From a virus, in IMG/VR virus record IMGVR_UViG_3300037189_014662, positions 1 to 26,659 of that record: 26,659 nt of DNA; one strand, written 5' to 3'. The notes below the pieces were generated by a model. The model did no database searches. It had not been told where the DNA came from and saw only the letters and a program-made list of their open reading frames with translations. This document shows positions 1 to 6,205 of this stretch, one piece after another. Position 1 is the first letter of the stretch, and every line of letters begins with the position of its first letter. Made by a program: the position numbers and the translations under genes.

Positions 1-339
1 GTTTCCGGTCTTTATCTTTTGGACGATGAAAAGAGCGTGCCAGTCCAAGTTGTAGATGGGTTCGTTCGATTAGAGAAAGCCAATGTCAAATTTCTAGAAA
101 AGACATTCCAAGCAGGTGCAGTTGGGTTCGGATTCGTCTGCATCAAGTCAGGTGTTTTTGAGTCAATGCCTCGCCCTTGGTTCAAACTTGCAAGACTTAA
201 CCGAGGTGATGAGCGACCTGAGCTTATGGTCGGTGAGGATTTTTCTTGGTGCTACTCCGCCATCGAAAACGGATTCAAAATCTGGGTTGACGCAACCGTT
301 CAGGTGACGCACCGCAAAATTCGGAACTTAAAAATATAA
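1..339 (+). CDS. Glycosyltransferase-like protein, C-terminal part (5' end outside window)
   Basis: The reading frame is open from the first base, so this is the C-terminal 112 residues of a longer protein. It contains a hydrophobic segment AVGFGFVCIKSGVFESM, then GEDFSWCYSAIENGFKIWVD and a final VTHRK. The acidic GED followed by an aromatic/Cys helix and a 'G-(F/Y)-x-I-x-V-D' strand is the usual C-terminal acceptor-side pattern of GT-A fold (family 2-like) glycosyltransferases, and such genes are common near phage tail genes. It would transfer a sugar to a phage or host surface component; the donor and acceptor cannot be told. The nucleotide-binding DxD part lies outside the window. It ends before a gene-free stretch and the holin, consistent with the end of the late operon. 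Confidence 0.6.
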   Translation, partial: VSGLYLLDDEKSVPVQVVDGFVRLEKANVKFLEKTFQAGAVGFGFVCIKSGVFESMPRPWFKLARLNRGDERPELMVGEDFSWCYSAIENGFKIWVDATVQVTHRKIRNLKI

Positions 340-523
340 TTTAAAAACAGTTTTTAACTAATAAAGTTCTATGATACTTATTAGCAAATATCTTATTTCT
401 ATTTATAGAAGGGCCGAAATGGTACGGCTCTCTCTCCACACGCCATTTTTTCGTCCGAAAATAAAACCGTTATCCTTTTGTTATAACTATGACACGTGTT
501 GGACTTGACAAAAGGAATTATTT
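340..523. other. Intergenic region between glycosyltransferase and holin
   Basis: AT-rich spacer. It contains a low-GC inverted repeat (TTAAAAAC / GTTTTTAA type) at about 340-357 and a small GCCG/CGGC hairpin at about 413-429 followed by a pyrimidine run, which may together end the upstream transcript. TTGACA at 505-510 precedes the holin, but a well placed -10 box between it and the start codon is not clear. No gene is seen. Confidence 0.4.
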
Positions 524-919
524 ATGTATAGCACCAACTTCCTAGTGGCCGTGGCAGAACGGGCAATCAAAACCTTTGCCCAGACCCTTTTAGCCACAGT
601 CGGCGCAGACGCTGCCGGCGTGTTCACCGCCTCCACCCTAGACGCAGTAACCGTAGCGGCAGGGGCGGCCTTGATCTCCGTCCTAACATCCTTTGCCTCC
701 GCCTCCACAGGCCGGACAGGTCCGTCCCTAGCCGGCGAGACCACAGCCCCAGATGTCTACATCTCAACCCCTCGCGATGAAGTCGGTCGTTTTGTTCGTG
801 ATGGTGACGGAGACGGCCTAGTCAATGACGGCAAGCCAACCCAGGCTCCAGCCCCAAAGAAAGCACCGGCTAAGAAAGCCACACCTAAAAAAGCACCGGT
901 TAAAAGAAAGCCAGAGTAA
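524..919 (+). CDS. Putative r1t-like holin with Lys/Ala/Pro-rich tail
   Basis: 131 residues. Residues 5-70 match the r1t-type holin pattern known in actinophages: an amphipathic 'AERAIKTFAQTLLA' helix, a hydrophobic segment at about 41-60 (AVTVAAGAALISVLTSFASA), then a short Gly-Pro-Ser-Leu motif (GPSLA, 66-70). Holins oligomerise in the inner membrane and time lysis. The C-terminal half is unusual. Residues 93-102 form an Asp/Gly-rich DGDGDGLVND loop like a calcium-binding loop, and 109-131 are repeats of KKAP/KKAT type similar to histone-H1 tails. An AAAGGA ribosome site lies about eight bases before the ATG. No endolysin gene is adjacent inside the window. Confidence 0.72.
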   Translation: MYSTNFLVAVAERAIKTFAQTLLATVGADAAGVFTASTLDAVTVAAGAALISVLTSFASASTGRTGPSLAGETTAPDVYISTPRDEVGRFVRDGDGDGLVNDGKPTQAPAPKKAPAKKATPKKAPVKRKPE

Positions 920-924
920 AAAGC

Positions 925-1069
925 CAACGGGTGGAGGTAAAAAAATTAACGGCCTGCACCATCGGGAAAAGTTAATATTTTTACCTCCAACCCCCGCCGG
1001 CCCCGCTTGAACAACCTATGAACAACTTTCCACAATTTTTTACCTCCAACCCCCCTACCGAAGGCCCAG
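925..1069. repeat. Spacer with three GAGGTAAAAA motifs and an 18-bp inverted repeat
   Basis: Between the holin and the next gene. GAGGTAAAAA lies at 934-943 (+) and, on the minus strand, at 978-987 and 1037-1046. The first two sit in an inverted repeat, 933-950 against 971-988, matching at 17 of 18 positions, with an ACGGCCTGC-containing loop. The string TTTTTACCTCCAACCCCC occurs at both 978 and 1037. There is no T-run that would make this a classical terminator in the rightward direction. Confidence 0.65.
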
Positions 1070-2011
1070 ATGTCCGAAGTTATTAAGTTTGAAACCGAAG
1101 GTCCCAAAGACGACCCATCGGATCGCGAACCACATTTAGATACTCCGCTTGACTTGCGGCCTGACCTTTCGGAACTCGGTATCATAGAGCACGAACGCGG
1201 CGTGTGCGATGACAACTACGAGAACCGTGGCACACTGCGGCGAGCCCATTTAAACTGGGATCCGGTCTATGATGCAACCGGCTCGGCCACCGGACTCATT
1301 GCGGCCAGGTCCGCAGAGTCAATGCGCGAACGGCGTGTCCTTTCCTTGGCGGAGAAGCGGCCTGTCCTAACGGATCCTAAAAATAATAACTCGGATTACC
1401 TAACCGGTGTTGATCTTCTAATTGATGAACAGGCCTGCCAAATTGTTCCACCGTGGGTTGTCGGAGCTACCCGTAAATGGGTGGGCGAACAAAACGAACC
1501 AACGGCGAGCAACAAGAAGCAACCGGCAGTTCTCCCAGCTCGGTGCCGCATTGTGAAGTCAGACGGTCTGCGCTGTATGTTATGGTCATCGGGTCGTGTC
1601 AAGGATGACGGCCTGTGCAGAGCACACCTTAAGACTCAACGCAAACCTGGCGAGGACGTAGAGCGTGCCCGTCGCAAGTTGATCCAAGCCGCACCATACG
1701 CCGTTGATGTTCTTGAAGATATGATGGAAAACGCTGAGTCCGAACCGGTGAAGTTGAAAGCCGCTACCGAAATCCTAGACCGTGCCGGCGTGCGAGGCGG
1801 CTCGGAACTGAGTGTGGACGTTGAAGTCAATGACGCTAGACCGCCACACATAATTGTTGCCGAACGGCTGCAGCGGCTTGCTTCTGGAGCAGCTCACGTT
1901 GCTTCCCAGCTGGTGGAGAAAAATAACATTATTGACGCAGAAATAGTTGAAAATTCAACCGCCGAGGTAAAAAAACCAAACGGCTTGCCTGACAAAGACG
2001 GCGAGGCCTAA
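1070..2011 (+). CDS. Unknown phage protein with Zn-type Cys/His motif and helical domain; possible small-terminase-like
   Basis: 313 residues, ATG start. The N-terminal 150 residues are charged and low in recognisable motifs. Residues 159-186 carry C-x9-C-x13-C-x2-H (C159, C169, C183, H186), a likely zinc site. Residues 195-250 read ERARRKLIQAAPYAVDVLED followed by EPVKLKAATEILDRAGVRGG. This helical pattern is common in phage proteins sometimes annotated as terminase small subunits or as of unknown function. The C-terminus (about 290-313) is polar. GAGGTAAAAA lies inside the coding sequence at 1964-1973, read as Glu-Val-Lys. The neighbour starts two bases after the stop, suggesting one operon. 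A packaging role is a guess from the helical region only; the large terminase subunit is not next to it. Confidence 0.6.
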   Translation: MSEVIKFETEGPKDDPSDREPHLDTPLDLRPDLSELGIIEHERGVCDDNYENRGTLRRAHLNWDPVYDATGSATGLIAARSAESMRERRVLSLAEKRPVLTDPKNNNSDYLTGVDLLIDEQACQIVPPWVVGATRKWVGEQNEPTASNKKQPAVLPARCRIVKSDGLRCMLWSSGRVKDDGLCRAHLKTQRKPGEDVERARRKLIQAAPYAVDVLEDMMENAESEPVKLKAATEILDRAGVRGGSELSVDVEVNDARPPHIIVAERLQRLASGAAHVASQLVEKNNIIDAEIVENSTAEVKKPNGLPDKDGEA

Positions 2012-2013
2012 CC

Positions 2014-2202
2014 GTGGAAAAAAATATTATAGAAGCAGCGGCGAGACTAAGCGGCGAGCTAACCGCAGATATTATTATGTCCAAGACCCGAGAGGAACAT
2101 ATCCGAGTAACGGCCAGGGCAAACGCAGCCCTTGAGCTACTGCACATGCTAACGGACAACAGATTGGATTCAATCTCAGCTGCCGAGGTAAAAAATAAAT
2201 AG
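2014..2202 (+). CDS. Small helical protein of unknown function
   Basis: 62 residues from a GTG start two bases after the preceding stop, so probably translated by coupling. The sequence is predicted helical (AAARLSGELTADIIM, then TREEHIRVTARANAALELLH) and ends in AAEVKNK. The last codons are the GAGGTAAAAA motif at 2185-2194, the same placement as in the upstream gene, which also ends with the motif near its 3' end. No domain is recognised. The helical content and coupling suggest that it may partner the upstream protein. Confidence 0.5.
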   Translation: MEKNIIEAAARLSGELTADIIMSKTREEHIRVTARANAALELLHMLTDNRLDSISAAEVKNK

Positions 2203-2212
2203 CGGCCTGCCC

Positions 2213-2309
2213 TTGATTTATTAAGCCAACCGTGTTAAGCTAGAACTGTTTCCGACTGGGAAGGCGGGAACACGGATAAGCCCTAGACCCACAAGGTCCG
2301 GGGTTTTTT
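2213..2309 (+). ncRNA. Candidate small RNA ending in an intrinsic terminator
   Basis: A promoter-like TTGATT-17-TAAGCT (2213-2241) precedes a transcript of about 65 bases with two hairpins and no credible start codon. The first hairpin is a 7-bp stem GTTTCCG / CGGGAAC with the purine-rich loop ACTGGGAAGG. The second pairs CCC and GACC with GGTC and GGG around loop CACAA (2281-2303) and is followed by six T. The unit resembles a stand-alone sRNA. Its target is unknown, and it might instead be a read-through terminator with a chance promoter. Confidence 0.4.
2280..2309 (+). terminator. Intrinsic terminator
   Basis: Hairpin CCCtaGACC / GGTCcgGGG with loop CACAA followed by TTTTTT. It would end both the candidate small RNA and any read-through from the 1070-2202 operon. 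Confidence 0.8.
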
Positions 2310-2732
2310 CGTTTAAACGGACGACGAAATCCGCAGCGGACGCAGCTGGATCAGAAAAGATAATAAAAATAAAAAATAAGGCTTTTTGCCTCTTTTTGAA
2401 AAATTTTAACGGCCTGCTTTAGCCCATTGCCTAAAGGGGTTTTTGCCTGGGTACGCCTGGGTACGTGGGTACGCCTGGGTACGCTTTCCCCGCAACAGGA
2501 AAAAATAATAAACAGCCCGCAGACCGGACGGACCGCAGCTGAGCTTAAAACCCCATAAGCCGTAACTTATCCACAAATTTTTACCTCCCCTACGGCTGGG
2601 CCTTCAGCTGAAAAAATATTAACCACTAGCAGCTGACCGGCCGGCTTATCCGGCAGAGGCTTAGCCCGCCAAGGTAAAAAATCCGCTCAGCTAAACCCGC
2701 AGCTGAAATTTAAAAATAATTAATAGATGATG

Positions 2733-2761
2733 TTGAAAATGTCAGTGGGTAAGTGTATGAT
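2733..2761 (+). promoter_or_regulatory. TGTCAG-class promoter
   Basis: TTGAAA-17-TATGAT, with TGTCAG one base after the -35 box and ten bases before the -10 box. It drives the gene at 2791; ribosome site GGAAGGAG lies at about 2774-2781. Confidence 0.75.
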
Positions 2762-2790
2762 GAATTTATAACGGAAGGAGATAAGTCACC

Positions 2791-3189
2791 GTGGCTTATA
2801 TGACACAAGAAAAGAAAGCAAAGATAGCTCCGCAAGTTAAGAGCATTCTTAAAAAGCACGGTCTGAAAGGATCGCTATCAGTGGAGAACCACAGCACACT
2901 GGTACTTAAAATTTCGGAAGGGTCAATTGACTTTTACGAAAACCTAATGGAAACAGCCAGAGCAACCGGCCAGGAAACTCAATACATAACTAAAGAAATT
3001 GATGTTAATCCTTACTGGTATCACAAACACTTCTCGGGCTACCCAAAGGAAGTTGTCGGCGAGCTTCTGGCTGCTATGAATGACGGCAACCACGATCGCA
3101 GTAACGCGCAGATCGACTACTTCGATGTTGGCTGGTACGTAAACTTCCACATCGGAACTTACAAAAAGCCGTACCTGCTAGAGCTGTAA
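2791..3189 (+). CDS. Conserved phage protein of unknown function
   Basis: 132 residues, GTG start after a GGAAGGAG site. The pattern is APQVKSILKKHGLKGSLSVE near the N-terminus, INPYWYH-type aromatic residues after about residue 70 (DVNPYWYHKHFSG), and a C-terminal 'DYFDVGWYVNFHIGTYKKPY' block. From memory this arrangement (lysine-rich N-terminal helix, NxYWYxxHFSG, AMNxGNHDxSxxQxDYFDVGWY) is a widespread phage/plasmid family with no assigned function. It stands as a single-gene unit between a TGTCAG-class promoter and a strong terminator. Confidence 0.8.
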   Translation: MAYMTQEKKAKIAPQVKSILKKHGLKGSLSVENHSTLVLKISEGSIDFYENLMETARATGQETQYITKEIDVNPYWYHKHFSGYPKEVVGELLAAMNDGNHDRSNAQIDYFDVGWYVNFHIGTYKKPYLLEL

Positions 3190-3204
3190 GCACGGCGAGC
3201 AAAT

Positions 3205-3231
3205 GCCCCCCTCACGGGGGGCTTTGTTTTT
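3205..3231 (+). terminator. Intrinsic terminator
   Basis: GCCCCCC / GGGGGGC stem with tetraloop TCAC, followed by CTTTGTTTTT. Confidence 0.9.
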
Positions 3232-3385
3232 GCCCAAATGCGATGATGCCCGCAAACATCCTCCGGAAAAAATAATAAGTATTTTTTTGCGGGGCCACGG
3301 AATCGTTCCGTGCAAAAATAAATTAAAAGTTTTTTGAGCCCGCTTCAGGTCGCCGGTCTGCTCCGAGGTAAAAATTCTAAAAAAC
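3232..3385. repeat. Terminator-to-promoter spacer with GAGGTAAAAA
   Basis: No gene. It contains GAGGTAAAAATT at 3365-3376, preceded by TCC as in other spacers, plus an inverted ACGGAA / TTCCGT pair at about 3297-3311. It has the same mixed GC-rich and poly-A character as the other spacers. Confidence 0.6.
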
Positions 3386-3414
3386 TTGCATTTTGAAAAT
3401 AAATACTTTATGAT
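3386..3414 (+). promoter_or_regulatory. Promoter for a leaderless gene
   Basis: TTGCAT-17-TATGAT followed by exactly six bases and then the ATG at 3421. No ribosome site exists, so transcription should start at the start codon. There is no TGTCAG element here. Confidence 0.7.
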
Positions 3415-3420
3415 AAAAAA

Positions 3421-3717
3421 ATGATTGAACTATTACTTCTCTATAACTTATCCAGCTTGCGTGACGAGCTGCGAGAACCTTCAGACACACGCGCTGAAAT
3501 AATTTTGTTTATAGCGGTGGCTCAAATCTTTATCTGGCCGATAACTCTTTTTGCGTTGATTAAACGCATCGGTGTGCGCACGGTGATCGCCCTTTCTGCC
3601 GTGGCAGCTTTTACGGCGACGACCCTAGTCTTTGATTGGACATTTTATTTCCTTGCCGGCTTCGCGGCTTTCTTAATTGGTACAGCGTTCCTAGCCTATT
3701 TAATCTTGCAGGACTAG
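3421..3717 (+). CDS. Small membrane protein, probably leaderless
   Basis: 98 residues. After a charged N-terminal segment (SLRDELREPSDTRAE, about 11-25) there are three hydrophobic stretches at about 26-46, 52-70 and 73-95, so an integral membrane protein with three helices is likely. No family is recognised; holin-like, superinfection-exclusion and other membrane roles are all possible. The ATG lies six bases after a -10 box with no Shine-Dalgarno sequence. Its G+C content and length differ from the soluble acidic genes downstream. Confidence 0.65.
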   Translation: MIELLLLYNLSSLRDELREPSDTRAEIILFIAVAQIFIWPITLFALIKRIGVRTVIALSAVAAFTATTLVFDWTFYFLAGFAAFLIGTAFLAYLILQD

Positions 3718-3722
3718 ATAAC

Positions 3723-3751
3723 TTAAAAATGTCAGTACCCCGTGATTTACT
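3723..3751 (+). promoter_or_regulatory. TGTCAG-class promoter, leaderless
   Basis: Weak -35 TTAAAA, then A, TGTCAG, ten bases and TTTACT. The ATG of the next gene (3758) is six bases after the -10 box. Confidence 0.55.
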
Positions 3752-3757
3752 ACAGGT

Positions 3758-3931
3758 ATGACAAACACGCATAACACACCAGACACAACCGCTAACTACC
3801 TAGGCCTGCTACTGCTAATGGGGTTCGCCCCAGAGAAGTTGGAGAAGTTCGGTCAGGAAGTTGAAGTACCAGAAGGTGCGGTCGAGGATCGCATAATTGA
3901 GCTAATCGAACTTCGTGAAGGATGGAGGTAA
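3758..3931 (+). CDS. Small acidic protein, unknown
   Basis: 57 residues starting MTNTHNTPDTTANYLGLLLL and ending in an acidic amphipathic helix (EDRIIELIELREGWR). The ATG is where transcription is predicted to begin, so it should be leaderless; no ribosome site is present. The stop codon is inside GGAGGTAAAGG, which also supplies the ribosome site of the next gene, so the two are tightly linked. No family is recognised. Confidence 0.5.
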   Translation: MTNTHNTPDTTANYLGLLLLMGFAPEKLEKFGQEVEVPEGAVEDRIIELIELREGWR

Positions 3932-3934
3932 AGG

Positions 3935-4207
3935 GTGAGTAAAACCCACAGTAAAGGGCGAGGAACTAACTTGCTCCCACGGATCTATCGGCCAGCCCGA
4001 GTTGTTAATTTGACACATCGGCGAGGACGTGTATACAATGACTATAAGCCGAAAGAGCAAACCGCTAAAGTAGCGGGCGTAAGCCTTAAGGCGAATCGCA
4101 CGGTCTGGGAGTTTTTCTCCTTAGTTAATCCCAGGCTTTTTGGAGGCGCGTTGTCCCGGCACTTGCGAACACGGGACACCTACACAATGACGAAGGAAGT
4201 AAGGTAA
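3935..4207 (+). CDS. Basic small protein, unknown
   Basis: 90 residues from a GTG start, six bases after GGAGG. The product is strongly basic (many Arg/Lys, e.g. RIYRPARVVNLTHRRGR) in contrast to nearly all its neighbours, which would suit nucleic-acid binding. No domain is recognised. It is the second gene in a run of five closely spaced genes (3758-4828). Confidence 0.45.
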   Translation: MSKTHSKGRGTNLLPRIYRPARVVNLTHRRGRVYNDYKPKEQTAKVAGVSLKANRTVWEFFSLVNPRLFGGALSRHLRTRDTYTMTKEVR

Positions 4208-4215
4208 AAATAATA

Positions 4216-4428
4216 ATGCAGCAAACAAGAATAATAAAAGTTGGACCGCTTTCGGTCTGGGTTGGCTTTGACGAAGGCGAGTCACGCACGGTCGGCTTGG
4301 TACTTACACCACTAAACCGAGTAGCTATTGGAGTGGATCTCACTTTAAGTTTCTACTTCTCACAGATTAGTATCTCTATCTCAAAGGATAGCTTGACTAA
4401 TGATGAATGGTTGGACTCATACCGATGA
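4216..4428 (+). CDS. Small protein, unknown
   Basis: 70 residues. The start is preceded by AAGGTAAAAATAATA, a variant of the dispersed GAGGTAAAAA motif here placed where a ribosome site should be. The sequence looks beta-rich (IIKVGPLSVWVGFDEGE, VGLVLTPLNRVAIGVDLTLS). The stop codon overlaps the ATG of the HTH gene, suggesting translational coupling. No family is recognised. Confidence 0.5.
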   Translation: MQQTRIIKVGPLSVWVGFDEGESRTVGLVLTPLNRVAIGVDLTLSFYFSQISISISKDSLTNDEWLDSYR

Positions 4429-4646
4429 TTAACGAAAAAACAGGAATGGACTGGCTGCGAGCCAGGATGGAGAAGCTCGACTACAAATCCCTTGAGGAAG
4501 TTGCAGTTGAACTCGGAATCAACCGAGGCAATCTCTACCGGTACTTCTCACTCGAGAACCGACCAAGCGTTGCAATGCTTCCGGTGATGTGTGAAGTGTT
4601 TAAGGTAAAAACTGACGAAGTGCTCCGTGCACTGGAAGTGGTGTAA
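4425..4646 (+). CDS. Cro/CI-type helix-turn-helix DNA-binding protein
   Basis: 73 residues from the ATG that overlaps the previous stop (ATGA); an in-frame ATG at 4407 would add six residues. Residues 22-45 (SLEEVAVELGINRGNLYRYF) form a clear XRE-like helix-turn-helix. The rest (SVAMLPVMCEVFKVKTDEVL) matches the last helices of the Cro fold, in which a choice of transcriptional regime depends on operator binding. It is the only small single-domain HTH protein in the window, so it is one candidate regulator of the repeated promoter elements; that is inference. A known immunity repressor would usually be longer. Confidence 0.72.
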   Translation: MINEKTGMDWLRARMEKLDYKSLEEVAVELGINRGNLYRYFSLENRPSVAMLPVMCEVFKVKTDEVLRALEVV

Positions 4647-4648
4647 AA

Positions 4649-4828
4649 ATGTTAAACAACTTTAAAACCAAACGCGTGGTAAAAAAAGAAACACAGTACC
4701 TCGGAGATTTACAAACTATGGTGTTAAAAGATCCCACACCGGAATCCGATGAAGCTATGGTTCGTTACCTAATCGACAGTATTGCTTGGCTGGATAGCTT
4801 TGACGACCGGCCGGCCGCTAAAGTTTAA
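4649..4828 (+). CDS. Small protein, unknown
   Basis: 59 residues beginning MLNNFKTKRVVKKETQ, with a basic N-terminus and an acidic amphipathic C-terminal half (SDEAMVRYLIDSIAWLDSFDD). It starts two bases after the HTH gene and ends just before a terminator, so it is the last gene of the 3758-4828 operon. No family is recognised. Confidence 0.5.
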   Translation: MLNNFKTKRVVKKETQYLGDLQTMVLKDPTPESDEAMVRYLIDSIAWLDSFDDRPAAKV

Positions 4829-4842
4829 CTAAATAAAAAAGA

Positions 4843-4889
4843 AGCCCATTAAACCAGCGCGGGACGTTGGAATGGGCTCTTTATTTTTT
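4843..4889 (+). terminator. Intrinsic terminator
   Basis: AGCCCATT / AATGGGCT stem with a 20-base loop that can pair further (CCA / TGG), followed by CTTTATTTTTT. Confidence 0.85.
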
Positions 4890-4893
4890 GCGC

Positions 4894-4922
4894 TCAAAAA
4901 TGTCAGTCCCTTGATCTATAAT
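4894..4922 (+). promoter_or_regulatory. TGTCAG-class promoter
   Basis: Weak -35 TCAAAA, A, TGTCAG, ten bases, consensus TATAAT. An ATG follows six bases after the -10 box (4929), the same leaderless geometry as at 3421. Confidence 0.7.
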
Positions 4923-4928
4923 GAAATT

Positions 4929-5042
4929 ATGACACACGCACAAAGGGATAGAGGTGAGAACGTGAACCTAGAAGACAAGATGATCGGTTGGGATTACTTG
5001 CTAGATGAAGATGGTAATCGCATCTTCGTTAGCGTCAAGTAA
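4929..5042 (+). CDS. Very short protein with two possible starts
   Basis: 37 residues if begun at the leaderless ATG (MTHAQRDRGENVNLEDKM, ending RIFVSVK), or 26 residues from an in-frame GTG at 4962 that has a GAGGTGAG site just upstream. Both signals look real, so the first 11 codons may be either coding or a leader that carries the ribosome site. The core GWDYLLDEDGNRIFVSV resembles a short beta-hairpin with an acidic turn. Function unknown. Confidence 0.45.
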   Translation: MTHAQRDRGENVNLEDKMIGWDYLLDEDGNRIFVSVK

Positions 5043-5102
5043 GACTAGCCTAACGCTTTCAGCACCTGGGTAGGTGGATAAACTGCCCACACCAATTTGA
5101 AT

Positions 5103-5132
5103 TTGACAAATGTCAGACCCATAATGTATTAT
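5103..5132 (+). promoter_or_regulatory. TGTCAG-class promoter with leader hairpin
   Basis: TTGACA-18-TATTAT with full TGACA-AA-TGTCA symmetry. The leader has a perfect 9-bp hairpin at 5141-5163 (stem TAGTTAAAC / GTTTAACTA, loop AAAGG), directly followed by the ribosome site GGGAGG. Confidence 0.85.
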
Positions 5133-5180
5133 AGAGTTATTAGTTAAACAAAGGGTTTAACTAAGGGAGGAACCAACACA

Positions 5181-5423
5181 GTGAACAAGTTACCAATTTC
5201 AGCAGTAGGCGAATGCGACACCTGCGGATGGACTCGCGTTAGCGACTTCGACCAGTACGACAACGACCTAAACGCAGACTCGCTAGATGCAAACTGCGAC
5301 ACCTGCTACAACACAGTGACAGTCTATGTCAAAGACTTAGACTCACCTGCAACAGAATGGACACCGCGCCCAAAGCTCGAAGTCTATTCAGCAATCTACG
5401 GAAACAAGTTAGGGGAAGTGTAA
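5181..5423 (+). CDS. Zinc-ribbon protein
   Basis: 80 residues from a GTG start after AAGGGAGG. Two CxxC pairs (CDTC at about 13-16 and CDTC at about 40-43) with 23 residues between them define a compact zinc ribbon; the C-terminal part (PRPKLEVYSAIYGNK) is extended. Such small phage zinc ribbons may bind nucleic acid or a host protein, but a target cannot be assigned. The stop overlaps the next ATG (TAATG). Confidence 0.65.
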   Translation: MNKLPISAVGECDTCGWTRVSDFDQYDNDLNADSLDANCDTCYNTVTVYVKDLDSPATEWTPRPKLEVYSAIYGNKLGEV

Positions 5424-5719
5424 TGACATTTAGCAAAGTAGAAGAGTACGTGCAAACTGCACAAGGTATCTCGTTTGATGGTTGTCACAAGATTTACGTT
5501 TTGATGGATGACCAGCAAGTTGAGCAAAGCATGGAGTGGGGCTATGGCCAAGATGGAAGCTTTCTTGCCACTGACCTAAGCCCCGAGGAAATGCTCATCG
5601 TACTTAAAAACTGGTACGAGAATTCCTGTGGCCTTAGGTTTATCGAAGCTGTGACAACTAATCGTGAAGATCCAAACGAGGGGTTTGAAACTTTGATTCC
5701 GCAGGGATTTGAAGACTAA
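5423..5719 (+). CDS. Small acidic protein, unknown
   Basis: 98 residues. The ATG overlaps the stop of the zinc-ribbon gene, and an upstream in-frame ATG at 5357 would lie inside that gene, so 5423 is chosen. The product is acidic with 'SMEWGYGQDGSFLATDLSPE' followed by a helix EEMLIVLKNWYENSCGLRFI. No family is recognised. It is coupled to the zinc-ribbon gene and they form a two-gene unit. Confidence 0.6.
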   Translation: MTFSKVEEYVQTAQGISFDGCHKIYVLMDDQQVEQSMEWGYGQDGSFLATDLSPEEMLIVLKNWYENSCGLRFIEAVTTNREDPNEGFETLIPQGFED

Positions 5720-5720
5720 T

Positions 5721-5749
5721 TCAAAAATGTCAGTCCTAAATGTTATTAT
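5721..5749 (+). promoter_or_regulatory. TGTCAG-class promoter
   Basis: Degenerate -35 TCAAAA, A, TGTCAG, ten bases ending in an extended -10 TG, then TATTAT. A short TTATT / AATAA hairpin lies in the leader at 5754-5768, followed by AAGGGAGG. Confidence 0.7.
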
Positions 5750-5785
5750 AGATTTATTAGTCCAATAAGGGAGGAATACAAAACA

Positions 5786-5980
5786 GTGAATACTTACAGA
5801 GTCACGATGGTAGTAACAAACGTCTACGACATAGAGGTAGAAGCTAACGATCTTGAGGAAGCTCAAGCACTAGCGATAGATACCCCTGAAAGCAAGTGGG
5901 TGTTGGATCAATCTGCAACAACTGCTTACCTAGGTGACGACCACATGATGCTAGAAGATGGAGCGTGGGTTTACGTTTAG
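5786..5980 (+). CDS. Small beta-alpha protein, unknown
   Basis: 64 residues, GTG start. The pattern 'YRVTMVVTNVYDIEVEANDLEEAQALAID' (two strands then a helix rich in Glu/Ala) is typical of short phage proteins with a beta-beta-alpha core and somewhat like DpnD/PcfM-type proteins, but the match is weak. It is a single-gene unit behind its own promoter. The leftward protein at 20404-20210 begins with a similar MNTY(K/R)V strand. Confidence 0.55.
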   Translation: MNTYRVTMVVTNVYDIEVEANDLEEAQALAIDTPESKWVLDQSATTAYLGDDHMMLEDGAWVYV

Positions 5981-6068
5981 CCCACGCCTCCGGGAAAAAC
6001 CCCAAACTAAAAATAAATAAGGTAAAAATTCCGTTATCAAAACGTTATCTAAAAATACCGATTTGAAC

Positions 6069-6097
6069 TTGACAATGTCAGATTAGTGCCTTATTAT
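6069..6097 (+). promoter_or_regulatory. TGTCAG-class promoter, first of a tandem pair
   Basis: TTGACA, A, TGTCAG, ten bases, TATTAT. A second TGTCAG at 6135-6140 with TTATTATAG downstream may be a degenerate second promoter. The leader carries a perfect 9-bp hairpin at 6162-6182 (stem TTAGTTAGA / TCTAACTAA, loop AAG), then AGAAGGGAG. Confidence 0.75.
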
Positions 6098-6205
6098 CTC
6101 ATTATAGACAAAAAGAAAAAGGGAAAGACAAAAATGTCAGTCCTTTATTATAGAGTCACTATTAGTTAGAAAGTCTAACTAAAACACCCAGAAGGGAGAT
6201 CTGCC

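Larger units (their letters stand above)
2203..2732. other. Gene-free region rich in CAGCTG, CCGG, AT-runs and short repeats
   Basis: No gene is visible over 530 bases. The region holds a probable small RNA with terminator (2213-2309), a tandem GCCTGGGTAC-type repeat at 2445-2483, and several AGCTG/CAGCTG sites (about 2333, 2535, 2600, 2630, 2698). It also holds TTAACGGCCTGC (2407), an AAAAGATAAT box near 2355, GAGGTAAAAA on the minus strand at 2578-2587 and AAGGTAAAAA at 2671-2680. The mix of AT-rich runs and iterated short motifs would fit a replication origin or packaging region, but no decisive signature is seen. Confidence 0.5.

Noticed and set aside
6134-6170. A possible 11-codon leader peptide starting at the ATG of ATGTCAG
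   Set aside because: The ATG is part of the repeated promoter element. In the other promoters the same ATG lies upstream of the transcript start, so it is not a start codon.
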